Below are positions 24,693 through 33,200 of a stretch of DNA of 64,000 nucleotides, in pieces (position 1 is the stretch's first letter; every line of letters starts with the position of its first letter). Under the pieces are notes generated by a model, which saw only the letters and a program-made list of their open reading frames with translations, had not been told where the DNA came from and searched no databases. The position numbers and the translations under genes were made by a program. Location: NCBI GenBank assembly GCA_963801475.1, contig CAWDEX010000001.1:1240001-1304000 (forward strand). The letters are read 5' to 3'. This DNA is from DAOMFB01 sp963801475. GTDB lineage: Bacteria; Acidobacteriota; Thermoanaerobaculia; UBA5066.

Positions 24693-25945
24693 GCCGCACT
24701 GCTTTCGTCGTCCAGGGCGCCCGCACGGCGTTCGCCCGCATCGGGACCGATTTCAAGGATGTCCACCCGGCGGAGCTCGGCCGGATCGCCGCGGTCGAGG
24801 CGATGGCGCGGGCCGGGATCGAGCCGGGCGACGTCGACCAGACGATTTTCGGGAACATCGCGACCCCGGTCGACGCGGCCAACATCGGGCGGATCGTGGC
24901 CCTCAGGGCCGGCGTCCCGAAGGAGCGGCCGGCCCATTCCGTCTCGCGCAACTGCGCCTCGGGGATCGAGTCGGTGGTGCAGGCGGCCCGCCTCATCCAG
25001 ACGGGGGAGGCCGACGTCGTCCTCGCCGGCGGGACCGAGAACATGACGCAGATCCCCTTTCTCTACCGGGACCGGGTGAAGGAGGTCTTCGCCAGGGCCG
25101 GGACGGCGAAGAGCGCGAAGGCGCGCGTCGGCGCCTTCGCCGGGATGCCCTGGGGGGAGCTGTTCAACCCCGTCATCGGGCTGAAGGAGGGGCTGACCGA
25201 TCCCGTCTGCGGCCTGAACATGGGACAGACGGCCGAGCTCCTCGCCAAGGAGGGCTCCATCACCCGGGAGATGCAGGACGCCTTCGCCCTGAAGTCGCAT
25301 CTCAATGCGGCAGCGGCGCGGGCGAAGCTGGCCGAGGAGATCGCTCCGGTCCCGATCCCGCCCGGCTTCGAGAAGGTCTCGACGCTCGACAACGGCGTCC
25401 GCGAGAACCAGACGATGGAGGCCCTCGCGAAGCTGAAGCCCTTCTTCGACCGGAAGTACGGCTCCGTCACGCCGGGAAACTCCTCGCAGATCACCGACGG
25501 CGGCGCGGCCGTCGTCGTCGCGTCCGAGAGCTTCGTGACGAAGCGGCGCCTCACGCCGCTCGGCCGCATCGTGTCGTGGGGCTTTGCCGGCCTCGAGCCC
25601 GAGCGGATGGGCCTCGGGCCGTCGCGCTCGACGCCCCCCGCGCTGAAGAAGGCCGGGGCCTCGCTGAAGGAGATCGGCCTCGTGGAGATGAACGAGGCCT
25701 TCGCGGCGCAGGTCCTCGCGAACCTCAAGGCGTTCGAGGGGGATCCGGCCCTCGGCCCGCTCGACGAGAGCCTTCTGAACGTCAACGGAGGCGCCATCGC
25801 CCTGGGTCACCCGGTGGGCTCCTCGGGGACGCGTCTCATCCTGACGCTCCTCCTGGAGATGCGGCGCCGCAAGGTCTCCCTCGGCCTTGCGACGCTCTGC
25901 ATCGGGGGCGGGCAGGGGGCCTCGATCGTGCTGGAGGGTGCGTGA
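24689..25945 (+). CDS. Acetyl-CoA C-acyltransferase (thiolase)
   Basis: Cleaves 3-ketoacyl-CoA to acetyl-CoA and a shortened acyl-CoA. The 418-residue protein has the acylated Cys in SRNCASGIES (about residue 90), NEAFAAQVLAN, the GGAIALGHPVGSSGTR His motif and the second Cys in LCIGGGQGAS. The ATG at 24689 has AGGAG upstream and overlaps the stop of the TetR gene; the frame extends further upstream only as a shadow. It partners with the multifunctional protein next to it, as FadA/FadI does with FadB/FadJ. Confidence 0.95.
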   Translation: MSRTAFVVQGARTAFARIGTDFKDVHPAELGRIAAVEAMARAGIEPGDVDQTIFGNIATPVDAANIGRIVALRAGVPKERPAHSVSRNCASGIESVVQAARLIQTGEADVVLAGGTENMTQIPFLYRDRVKEVFARAGTAKSAKARVGAFAGMPWGELFNPVIGLKEGLTDPVCGLNMGQTAELLAKEGSITREMQDAFALKSHLNAAAARAKLAEEIAPVPIPPGFEKVSTLDNGVRENQTMEALAKLKPFFDRKYGSVTPGNSSQITDGGAAVVVASESFVTKRRLTPLGRIVSWGFAGLEPERMGLGPSRSTPPALKKAGASLKEIGLVEMNEAFAAQVLANLKAFEGDPALGPLDESLLNVNGGAIALGHPVGSSGTRLILTLLLEMRRRKVSLGLATLCIGGGQGASIVLEGA

Positions 25946-28143
25946 TGTCCACGGTCCTCGAAGAAACGCTCGCCGCCGCGCCTCACGCCCCCGGTCCGTC
26001 GTTCCGGCTCAACGTCGAGCCGGACGGGCTCGGGATCGTCTTCTTCGACACGCCCGGCGAGAAGGTGAACAAGTACTCCGCCGGCGTGATGCGGGAGTTC
26101 GACGCCTTCCTCGACGACCTCGCGGGGCGGACCGACCTGAAGGCCCTCCTCCTCGTCTCGTCCAAGCCCGACATCTTCATCGCGGGCGCCGACGTGAACG
26201 AGATCGCGACGGCCGACGCGGGGCTCGTGGCCGAGGGTGTCCGGTTCGGCCAGAAGGTCTTCGGGAAGCTGGCGAACCTGCCGTACCCCACCGTCGCGGC
26301 CATCGACGGGGCCTGCGTCGGCGGCGGCTGCGAGACGACCCTCGCCATGGACTGGCGCCTGGCGTCGGACTCGAAGAAGACGCAGATCGGCCTCCCGGAG
26401 ATCCGGCTCGGAATCCTCCCGGCGTGGGGCGGCTGCACGCGTCTCCCGCGGATCATCGGTCTCGCGGGGGCGCTGGACATCATCCTGGCCGGCAAGACGG
26501 TCGACGGGAAGCGCGCGAAGCGGATGGGCCTCGTGGACGAGCTCGTCCCGCAACCGATCCTGTTCGAGGAGGCCAAGAAGTTCGCCCGGGCGAAGTTCGG
26601 CACCGCCAAGCGGTCGAACGCCGGCCCCGGAGGGGCGCCGCTCCGCGCCCGCCCGGCGACGCTGCAGGAGAAGCTCCTCGAGAGCGTCGGCCGGAGCCTC
26701 GTCTTCTCCAAGGCGAAGGCTGCGGTCCTGAAGGAGACGAGGGGGCACTATCCGGCGCCCCTCGAAGCCCTCGAGGTGGTCCGGAAGGGCGCGGGCGCCC
26801 CTCTCGCCCGGGCGCTCGAGCTCGAGGTCGAGGGGGTGTCGCGCCTCGTCGGAACCCCGACGATGCGGAACCTGGTGAACCTCTTCTTCCGGATGGAGGA
26901 CGTCAAGAAGGAGACGGGCGTCAGAGCCGGAGTCCGGCCGCGGAAGGTCTCCCGGATCGGCGTCCTCGGGGCCGGCGTGATGGGTGGCGGGATCGCCCAG
27001 CTGGCCGCCGACAAGGGCTATCCGGTGCGGATGAAGGACATTCGGAACGAGCCGCTGGCCGGAGGCTTCGCACAGGCCGCGAAGATCTGGAAGGAGCGCC
27101 TGAAGAAGCGCCGGATGACGAAGGGGGAGTTCGCCGGGAAGATGGCGCTCCTCTCCGGGACCCTCGACTACACCGGCTTCGAGACGTGCGACGTCGCGAT
27201 CGAAGCCGTCCTCGAGAAGATGGCCGTCAAGCAGGGCGTCCTCAGGGAGTGGGAGGCGGTCGTTCCCGAGACGGCCATCTTCGCGTCGAACACCTCCACG
27301 CTGCCGATCACCGAGATCGCCGCGGCGGCGAAGCATCCCGGGCGGGTCGTCGGGATGCACTTCTTCAACCCGGTGCACAAGATGCCCCTCGTCGAGGTCA
27401 TCTACGGGGCGAAGACCGATCCTGCGGTGACGGCGACGATCTTCGACCTCGCCAAGCGGATGGGAAAGACCCCTGTCGTCGTGAAGGACGCGCCGGGCTT
27501 CCTCGTGAACCGGATCCTCGGCCCCTACATCGGCGAGGCGGTCCGCCTGCTCCTTGAGGGGCACCCCCTCGAGGAGATCGATCGGGCGGCCCGCGGCTTC
27601 GGGATGCCGGTCGGCCCCGTGGAGCTGCTCGACGACGTCGGCATCGACGTGGCGACCAAGGGGGGCGAGACGCTGGCCGCCGCCTGGCCGGAGCGGATGC
27701 CGACCGACCCGGCGTTCGGAAGGCTCGTCGGGACCGGCCGCCTCGGCCGGAAGGTGAAGAAGGGCTTCTACCTCTACGACGGGGACCACCGGAAGGGGCC
27801 CGATCCGTCGGCATACGCCGATCTCGGCCTCCCCGTGCCCTCCGGCCCGAAGGCCCCGCCCGAGGAGATCGTCCGGCGCCTCGTCTGGCCCATGGTCAAC
27901 GAGGCCGCGTTCTGCCTTGCCGAGGAGATCGTGGAAAGCCCCGCCAAGCTCGACCTCGCCATGATCTTCGGCACCGGATTCCCGCCGTTTCGCGGCGGGC
28001 TCTGCGGGTACGCCGACTCGATCGGCGCCGCCGCCATCGTGGACGGGCTCTCGAAGCTGGCGACCGACAGGGGGCCGCGCTTCGCCCCCGCACCGCTTCT
28101 TTCCGATCTCGCCCGCACGGGCAGGAAGTTCTTCAACGTCTGA
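25945..28143 (+). CDS. Multifunctional fatty-acid oxidation protein (enoyl-CoA hydratase/3-hydroxyacyl-CoA dehydrogenase, FadJ-like)
   Basis: 732 residues. The N-terminal crotonase domain (about 15-260) keeps IAGADVNEI, DGACVGGGCETTLAMDWRLA and GLPEIRLGILPAWGG with both catalytic Glu residues. The 3-hydroxyacyl-CoA dehydrogenase domain (about 330-720) begins IGVLGAGVMGGGIAQLAADKG, has SNTSTLPITEIA, the catalytic His in GMHFFNPVHKMPLVEV, and a C-terminal helical domain. The ATG shares its first base with the thiolase stop (TGATG), so translation is coupled. Confidence 0.95.
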   Translation: MSTVLEETLAAAPHAPGPSFRLNVEPDGLGIVFFDTPGEKVNKYSAGVMREFDAFLDDLAGRTDLKALLLVSSKPDIFIAGADVNEIATADAGLVAEGVRFGQKVFGKLANLPYPTVAAIDGACVGGGCETTLAMDWRLASDSKKTQIGLPEIRLGILPAWGGCTRLPRIIGLAGALDIILAGKTVDGKRAKRMGLVDELVPQPILFEEAKKFARAKFGTAKRSNAGPGGAPLRARPATLQEKLLESVGRSLVFSKAKAAVLKETRGHYPAPLEALEVVRKGAGAPLARALELEVEGVSRLVGTPTMRNLVNLFFRMEDVKKETGVRAGVRPRKVSRIGVLGAGVMGGGIAQLAADKGYPVRMKDIRNEPLAGGFAQAAKIWKERLKKRRMTKGEFAGKMALLSGTLDYTGFETCDVAIEAVLEKMAVKQGVLREWEAVVPETAIFASNTSTLPITEIAAAAKHPGRVVGMHFFNPVHKMPLVEVIYGAKTDPAVTATIFDLAKRMGKTPVVVKDAPGFLVNRILGPYIGEAVRLLLEGHPLEEIDRAARGFGMPVGPVELLDDVGIDVATKGGETLAAAWPERMPTDPAFGRLVGTGRLGRKVKKGFYLYDGDHRKGPDPSAYADLGLPVPSGPKAPPEEIVRRLVWPMVNEAAFCLAEEIVESPAKLDLAMIFGTGFPPFRGGLCGYADSIGAAAIVDGLSKLATDRGPRFAPAPLLSDLARTGRKFFNV

Positions 28144-28162
28144 GATGCCGGAGGAGAGAGTC

Positions 28163-29947
28163 ATGTCCAGCACCAAGCCCGCCGTTGCCGAGCCCCCCGC
28201 CGCGACCGAGGCCCCTTCGTTCCTGAAGTCGCTCTTCCAGGGCGAGTTCCAGGAAGAGATGGTCTTCCCCTTCCCCGAGATCCCTCCGGACGTCAGGGAG
28301 ACCGTGGCGGCCTTCAGCGAGGCCTACACGGACTTCGACGCGGCGAACATCGACTCCGAGAAGATCGACCGGGAGCACTTCTTCCCGCGTGAGGTCGTGA
28401 AGGCGATGGGCGAGCTCGGCGTGATGGGAATGGCGATCCCCGAGGAATACGGCGGCAGCGGCTTCTCCGCGGCGGCGTACGGACGGATGATGGAGGTGAT
28501 CGGGCCCCTCGACGCCTCGGCCTCGATCGTCGTCGGCGCGCACCAGTCGATCGGCATCAAGCCGCTCCTCCTGTTCGGCACGGAGGAGCAGAAGAAGAAG
28601 TGGCTCCCCGACCTCGCGGCGGGGAAGCTGATCGGCGCCTTCTGCCTCACCGAGCCGGAGGCGGGCTCCGACGCCGGTTCCCTGAAGACGACGGCCGTCT
28701 ACGACGCGGCGACCGACGAGTACGTCCTGAACGGGACGAAGCAGTGGATCTCGAACGGCGGCTTCGGGAGCTTCTTCACCGTCTTCGCCCGGATTCCCGG
28801 CAGCGCCGAAGGGAAGGACCCCCAGAAGGAGATCGTCTGCTTCGCGGTCGTGACGAGCCCGGACGGGACGCTGCCGGGCCTTGTCCGCGGGCCGGAGGAG
28901 AAGAAGCTCGGTCTCTGCGCCTCGTCCACCTGCCAGATCATCCTCGAGAACTGCCGCGTCCCGGCCTTCAACCTGATCGGCGGCAAGGGGCGCGGCTTCA
29001 AGATCGCCCTCGAGACGCTCAACACGGGCCGGATGTCGCTCGGCACCGGTGCCGTCGGGGGCTCGAGGATGATGATCAAGCTCGCGACGGAGCACGCGAC
29101 CCAGCGCCGCCAGTTCAAGACCCGGATCGCCGACTTCGAGATGATCCGCCACAAGATCGCCCGGATGACGGCGAAGACGTACGCCCTCGAAGCCATGAGC
29201 TATCTGACGGCCGGGCTCATCGACCGGAAGGGGATCGACTACTCGCTCGAGGGGGCCTGCTGCAAGGTCTTCGGCACCGAGGTCCTCTGGGAGAACATCA
29301 ACGACGCCCTCCAGATCGCCGGCGGCAACGGCTTCATGAACGAGTACCCGTACGGGCGGGCCCTGCGCGACAGCCGGATCAACATGATCTTCGAGGGGAC
29401 GAACGAGATCCTCCGGATGCTGATCGCCCTCTCCGGATTCAAGGAGCTCGGTGACCAGCTCAAGGAGGTCCAGCACGCCCTCAAGAGCCCGCTCCGCGAG
29501 CGCGGCGTCCTGACCGGGTACGGGAGGAAGCGGATGAAGGGGGTCATCACCCGCGACAAGCTGACGAAGGTCCATCCGTCCCTCGCCCCCGAGGCCGACC
29601 AGGTCGGGAGGTACGCGGGCGTCTTCGCGAACGCGGCCGAGACGATCCTCCGCAAGCACGGGAAGAAGGTCGTCGACCGCGAGTACCAGCAGGAGCGGCT
29701 GGCCGACGTCGTGATCGACCTCTACGCACAGATCGCGGTCCTCTCGCGCGTCTCGTCCTCGATCGCGAAGAAGGGTGAGGAAAAGGCGGCGGGCGAGATC
29801 GAGATCGCGCGGTGGTTCTGCCACCACGCGCTTCACCGGATGGTCGGAAACCTGAAGGCGCTCGACCGGAATCGCGACTCCCTGACGACCTCCATCAGCG
29901 AGCGCGTCTACGAGTCGGGAGGCTATCCCTACGACCTGTGGAGCTGA
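28163..29947 (+). CDS. Acyl-CoA dehydrogenase (long/very-long-chain type)
   Basis: FAD enzyme for the first step of beta-oxidation. The 594-residue length indicates the VLCAD-like class with a C-terminal extension. Motifs are AIPEEYGGSGFSAAAYGRMM, CLTEPEAGSDAGSLKTTA, QWISNGGFG, and the catalytic Glu region NMIFEGTNEILRM. The ATG at 28163 is chosen because GGAGGAG precedes it by 6 bp; an upstream ATG at 28145 would add six residues. The gene is 20 bp after the FadJ-like gene, completing the operon. Confidence 0.94.
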   Translation: MSSTKPAVAEPPAATEAPSFLKSLFQGEFQEEMVFPFPEIPPDVRETVAAFSEAYTDFDAANIDSEKIDREHFFPREVVKAMGELGVMGMAIPEEYGGSGFSAAAYGRMMEVIGPLDASASIVVGAHQSIGIKPLLLFGTEEQKKKWLPDLAAGKLIGAFCLTEPEAGSDAGSLKTTAVYDAATDEYVLNGTKQWISNGGFGSFFTVFARIPGSAEGKDPQKEIVCFAVVTSPDGTLPGLVRGPEEKKLGLCASSTCQIILENCRVPAFNLIGGKGRGFKIALETLNTGRMSLGTGAVGGSRMMIKLATEHATQRRQFKTRIADFEMIRHKIARMTAKTYALEAMSYLTAGLIDRKGIDYSLEGACCKVFGTEVLWENINDALQIAGGNGFMNEYPYGRALRDSRINMIFEGTNEILRMLIALSGFKELGDQLKEVQHALKSPLRERGVLTGYGRKRMKGVITRDKLTKVHPSLAPEADQVGRYAGVFANAAETILRKHGKKVVDREYQQERLADVVIDLYAQIAVLSRVSSSIAKKGEEKAAGEIEIARWFCHHALHRMVGNLKALDRNRDSLTTSISERVYESGGYPYDLWS

Positions 29948-29955
29948 ACATTTTC

Positions 29956-30007
29956 GGGGGGTGCGACGTCCGCGATCGCCAAGTGGCGCGCCGGGTTCGC
30001 ACCCCCC
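29956..30007. repeat. Large intergenic inverted repeat, terminator-like
   Basis: GGGGGGTGCGA (29956-29966) pairs perfectly with TCGCACCCCCC (29997-30007), an 11-bp stem around a 30-nt loop that itself contains a CGCC-AAGT-GGCG hairpin. It fills most of the 82-bp gap between the acyl-CoA dehydrogenase and the MBL-fold gene. It may end the fad transcript or stabilise its 3' end. Confidence 0.5.
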
Positions 30008-30029
30008 GTGCCCCCCTCGCCCCGTCTCC

Positions 30030-31004
30030 ATGAGCGCCGTTCCGATCCACACCATCACCGTCCCCACCCCCTTTCCGGTGGGGCCGGTGAACGTGCACGT
30101 CGTCCTTCGGGAGCCGATCACTCTCGTCGATTCCGGGCCGCTGACGAACGAGGCCTGGGAGGCGCTCTCCGCCGGCCTCGCGCGCGCGGGGCTGAAGGTG
30201 GCCGACGTCGAGCGGGTTCTCCTGACGCACGGCCACCAGGACCACTTCGGGCTCGCGCAGAAGGTGGCCGACCTTTCGGGGGCGCCCCTCCTGGGGGGAC
30301 GTCCCGACCGGTCGCTCTTCCGGATGACGCGGGACGTGAAGCTCATGCTCGACAGCCTCGCGCGCGCCGACTTCGGGATCGGCGCGCGGTTCCTCATGGT
30401 GGTCTCGGTCTGCCACGTCGAACACTTCGCCACGCCTCTCTCGGTGTGGGACGAGCTCGAGGGCGGCGAGACGCTTCCTGGCGATGGCTGGTCGGTCGTC
30501 GTCCGTGCGACGCCGGGGCACACGCCGGGAAGCCTCACCTTCGAGATCCCCGAGGCCGGCGTCCTCTTCACCGGCGACACCGTCCTCCGGGACATCACGC
30601 CGAACGCCATCGTCGAAGAGGACCCGGAACGCCCCGGAGCGCCGTTCCGGAGCGTGACCCGTTACTTCGAGACCCTCGACGCGATCGGGGAATCGAACGC
30701 GACGTCCTCGCTCCTGACCGGACACGGGCGCGCCATTCCCGACTACCCGGCGCACCTCGAGAGGGTGAAGCGGAAGTACGCCACTCGGATCCACCAGATG
30801 GAGCGCTTCCTGGCCTCGGGCCCGAAGACGGTGCGCGACCTCGTCGTGGCCCTCTTCCCCAAGGTCACCGCGGTGAACGTCTTCCTCGCCTATTCCGAGG
30901 TGCTCGGCTTCCTGATGTACCTCGAGGACGAAGGGCGGGTGGAGCGGGTCGCCTCGGCTCTCCGCGACCGGTACCGGCTCACGTCGACGATCCGCGTCGC
31001 GTGA
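30030..31004 (+). CDS. MBL-fold metallo-hydrolase
   Basis: 324 residues. The metal-binding motif THGHQDHFG (HxHxDH), the later His in ATPGHTPGSL, the Asp in LFTGDTV and the His in LTGHGRA give the complete two-metal site. The ~80 C-terminal residues after the core form a winged-helix-like tail (KTVRDLVVALFPKVTAVNVF ... LMYLEDEGRVERV), as in LACTB2-like/glyoxalase II-related hydrolases. A thioesterase role would suit the adjacent fatty-acid genes, but this is inference. The start ATG at 30030 is picked over an upstream in-frame start lying in the hairpin. Confidence 0.85.
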   Translation: MSAVPIHTITVPTPFPVGPVNVHVVLREPITLVDSGPLTNEAWEALSAGLARAGLKVADVERVLLTHGHQDHFGLAQKVADLSGAPLLGGRPDRSLFRMTRDVKLMLDSLARADFGIGARFLMVVSVCHVEHFATPLSVWDELEGGETLPGDGWSVVVRATPGHTPGSLTFEIPEAGVLFTGDTVLRDITPNAIVEEDPERPGAPFRSVTRYFETLDAIGESNATSSLLTGHGRAIPDYPAHLERVKRKYATRIHQMERFLASGPKTVRDLVVALFPKVTAVNVFLAYSEVLGFLMYLEDEGRVERVASALRDRYRLTSTIRVA

Positions 31005-31028
31005 CGGCGGCCTTCTCGTCTTCCTCCG

Positions 31029-32438
31029 TCACAGGACGCGCAGGAAGGCGACGAGATCGGAGACTTCGGCGTCTGTCAGGCCGATCTGGAACCGAGTGTT
31101 GTAGAAGTTCACGGCGTCGGTCAGCGTGGTCGCCGAGCCGTTGTGGAAGTAGGGGGCGCGGGCGGCGAGTCCCCGCAGGATCGGACCCTTGAATTTCCCG
31201 ATGTCCTTCCACTTTCCGGTGATGAGGGCGCGGCCCGGATCGGTCGTCTGGACGGTCTCGCCCGTGGCGATGTTCTTCAGCGTGTAAAGCGGCATGTCGG
31301 GCGTCCGTCGCGAGGCGTCGGCGACCCCGATGTTGAGCGGCGCCGGCACGGAATGGTCCCCGACGTTCGGCGTGTCGTGACAGGTGCCGCAGGTGCCCGC
31401 GATGCTTGCGACGCCGAGCACGTCGTTCAGCCCTTTGACGCCGGTGATGCTGATCGGTTTGCTGTTGAAAAGTTGCTCTCCCCGGGCCACGGCCAGCCGG
31501 GCCGCCCTTCTCGATTCCGCGTCCTCCGCGTGGCTGCTCTGCAGCGTCGCCCACGCCGCGAAGTCCGTGAAGATCACCGGGCTGAAGGGCGCGCCGGTGG
31601 GGTTCTGCCCGAGCGGGTCGTTGATGCCGATGAAGAACGGCTGCTGCGACAGGGCCTTCGGGCCTCCCGTCGCTCCCTGGGCGTTGAGCTCTCCGGCCGC
31701 CACGTCGTAGACCTGCGCCGTGTAGAGCGATGACTCGAAGGCGGCGATCTGCTCCTCCTGACCCGAGGTGAGAGGGGCGGTCGCCTGCGCGTGGCCCAGC
31801 GTGGCGCTGTTCGCCTGCTCCATGAGGTCGAAGGTGACCGACTTTCCGGGGAACGTCTCGCGCCCGTCGAACATCACCGTGCTCAGAAAGCGCACGTTCG
31901 TGGAAGGGAGCGGCCGCCGGAAGAGCGACAGCTCCTGGCTGCTGGCGAAGCCATACGGGTCGTCGACGGCCGCGAGCGCGAACTCCGCGCCCGCGGGAAT
32001 GCCGATGCCGACGCGGATCAGTCCCTTGGTCAGGAGCATGCCGTAGGCGCTCCGGCGCATCTCGACGGTGGAGACGTCCGCGAACGGCGAGACAGACCCG
32101 TCGTTGGTCCGGAAGATCGGGTCGCGGCCGCCGGTGGCCTCGAAGCGGTCGCGCACGCCCGCCGGCGTGATCGACCATCCGCTCTCGGGCCGGTGACAGG
32201 TGAAGCAGGTTCGGCCGTTCGTCCCGAGCTCCTGGAAGAAGGGATTGCTCCTGTCGACGTGCCCCGCGGTCGAGAACGTCCGGGCCGCGCCGGTGGGATT
32301 CACGAAGGGCTCCAGGAGGTCCCGCTCGCTCTCGCCGAGGCCGACCCAGGCGCCGGCTCCGGCCGTGATCAGGAGGGCGGCAGCGAGTCCCGGGAGAGCG
32401 CTGCGGAACGGGGCGGGCGGTCTGGTGTTCTCGGACAT
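31029..32438 (-). CDS. Di-heme cytochrome c peroxidase family protein (CcpA/MauG-like)
   Basis: 469 residues, exported: an N-terminal membrane/signal segment (about 15-38, LPGLAAALLITAGAGAWVGL) precedes two haem c motifs, CFTCH and CGTCH. The C-terminal APYFHNGSATTLTDAVNFYNTRF is typical of bacterial di-haem peroxidases. The likely role is peroxide reduction or another di-haem oxidation in the periplasm. The ATG (32436-32438, complement) has AGGA upstream; a longer reading of the frame is possible but has no support. It diverges from an ECF sigma gene. Confidence 0.88.
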   Translation of the reverse strand: MSENTRPPAPFRSALPGLAAALLITAGAGAWVGLGESERDLLEPFVNPTGAARTFSTAGHVDRSNPFFQELGTNGRTCFTCHRPESGWSITPAGVRDRFEATGGRDPIFRTNDGSVSPFADVSTVEMRRSAYGMLLTKGLIRVGIGIPAGAEFALAAVDDPYGFASSQELSLFRRPLPSTNVRFLSTVMFDGRETFPGKSVTFDLMEQANSATLGHAQATAPLTSGQEEQIAAFESSLYTAQVYDVAAGELNAQGATGGPKALSQQPFFIGINDPLGQNPTGAPFSPVIFTDFAAWATLQSSHAEDAESRRAARLAVARGEQLFNSKPISITGVKGLNDVLGVASIAGTCGTCHDTPNVGDHSVPAPLNIGVADASRRTPDMPLYTLKNIATGETVQTTDPGRALITGKWKDIGKFKGPILRGLAARAPYFHNGSATTLTDAVNFYNTRFQIGLTDAEVSDLVAFLRVL

Positions 32439-32617
32439 CGTTCCTGCCTTTCTCTCAGGGAATCGGAATTCGGAGCGGAGAGACGACAGGAGGCTGGACA
32501 TTCCGATCCGGAAGGGAGAAAATGAGAATGAATCGCAGCACTGGTCCGGCCGGCATCCCGCCGCCCGCGTCCGGTCCGGAGTTGCGTCGAGACGCTCGTC
32601 GTGCTGGCGGGGGACCG

Positions 32618-33184
32618 ATGACGCCTACGATCTCCTCGCTCATCCGCTCGATTGAATCCGGCGATCGATCCGCGGCGGACGCCCTCTTCGCTGCGCTCTA
32701 CGCGGAACTGCGCCGGCTGGCGAAAAGCCAGCTCGCGAGATACGGACCCGGTGTCACGCTGAGCGCGACGACGCTGCTTCACGAGGCGTACCTCAACATC
32801 GCCGGACGCGAAGGAGCGATCTTCCCGGACGAAGGGCGCTTCCTGGCGTACGCCGCGAAGGTGATGCGCGGCCTCATCATCGATTACGCCCGCAGCCGTC
32901 AGGCGCTGAAGCGCGGAGGCGGCTTCGAGATCACGTCGCTCGGGGACTCGGTCGCCCAGGCGGTCGCGGACGAAGGCGAGCTGGCTCGGATCAGCTCGGG
33001 ACTCGACAGGTTGGCCTCGGTCGACGCATCGCTTGCCGAAGTCGTCGATCTCAAGTTCTTCTGCGGCTTCTCGTTTGCCGAGATTGCCGCGATGCGAGGC
33101 GTTTCGGAGCGCACGGTGCAGCGCCGCTGGGAGAAGGCGCGCATCTATCTGCACCGCGAGATCCGGCCGGCGGCCCGGGCGTGA
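32618..33184 (+). CDS. ECF sigma factor of the kinase-associated (TIGR02999-like) type
   Basis: 188 residues. Region 2 is DALFAALYAELRRLAKSQLARYGPG ... LLHEAYLNIAGREG, and region 4 is VVDLKFFCGFSFAEIAAMRGVSERTVQRRWEKARIYL. The N-terminal SLIRSIESGDRSAADALFA is typical of ECF factors encoded beside Ser/Thr kinases in acidobacteria and planctomycetes. No anti-sigma gene is adjacent; the next gene, 16 bp away, is a transmembrane kinase. The start ATG at 32618 follows GGGGGA; an ATG at 32522 would add a 32-residue Pro/Gly/Arg-rich stretch. Confidence 0.88.
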   Translation: MTPTISSLIRSIESGDRSAADALFAALYAELRRLAKSQLARYGPGVTLSATTLLHEAYLNIAGREGAIFPDEGRFLAYAAKVMRGLIIDYARSRQALKRGGGFEITSLGDSVAQAVADEGELARISSGLDRLASVDASLAEVVDLKFFCGFSFAEIAAMRGVSERTVQRRWEKARIYLHREIRPAARA

Positions 33185-33200
33185 AAGCGGAAGCCTGACC

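Noticed and set aside
25807..30610. Two long minus-strand frames opposite the beta-oxidation genes
   Set aside because: Arg/Asp/Glu/Gly-rich antisense translations without ribosome-binding sites; the plus-strand genes are unambiguous.
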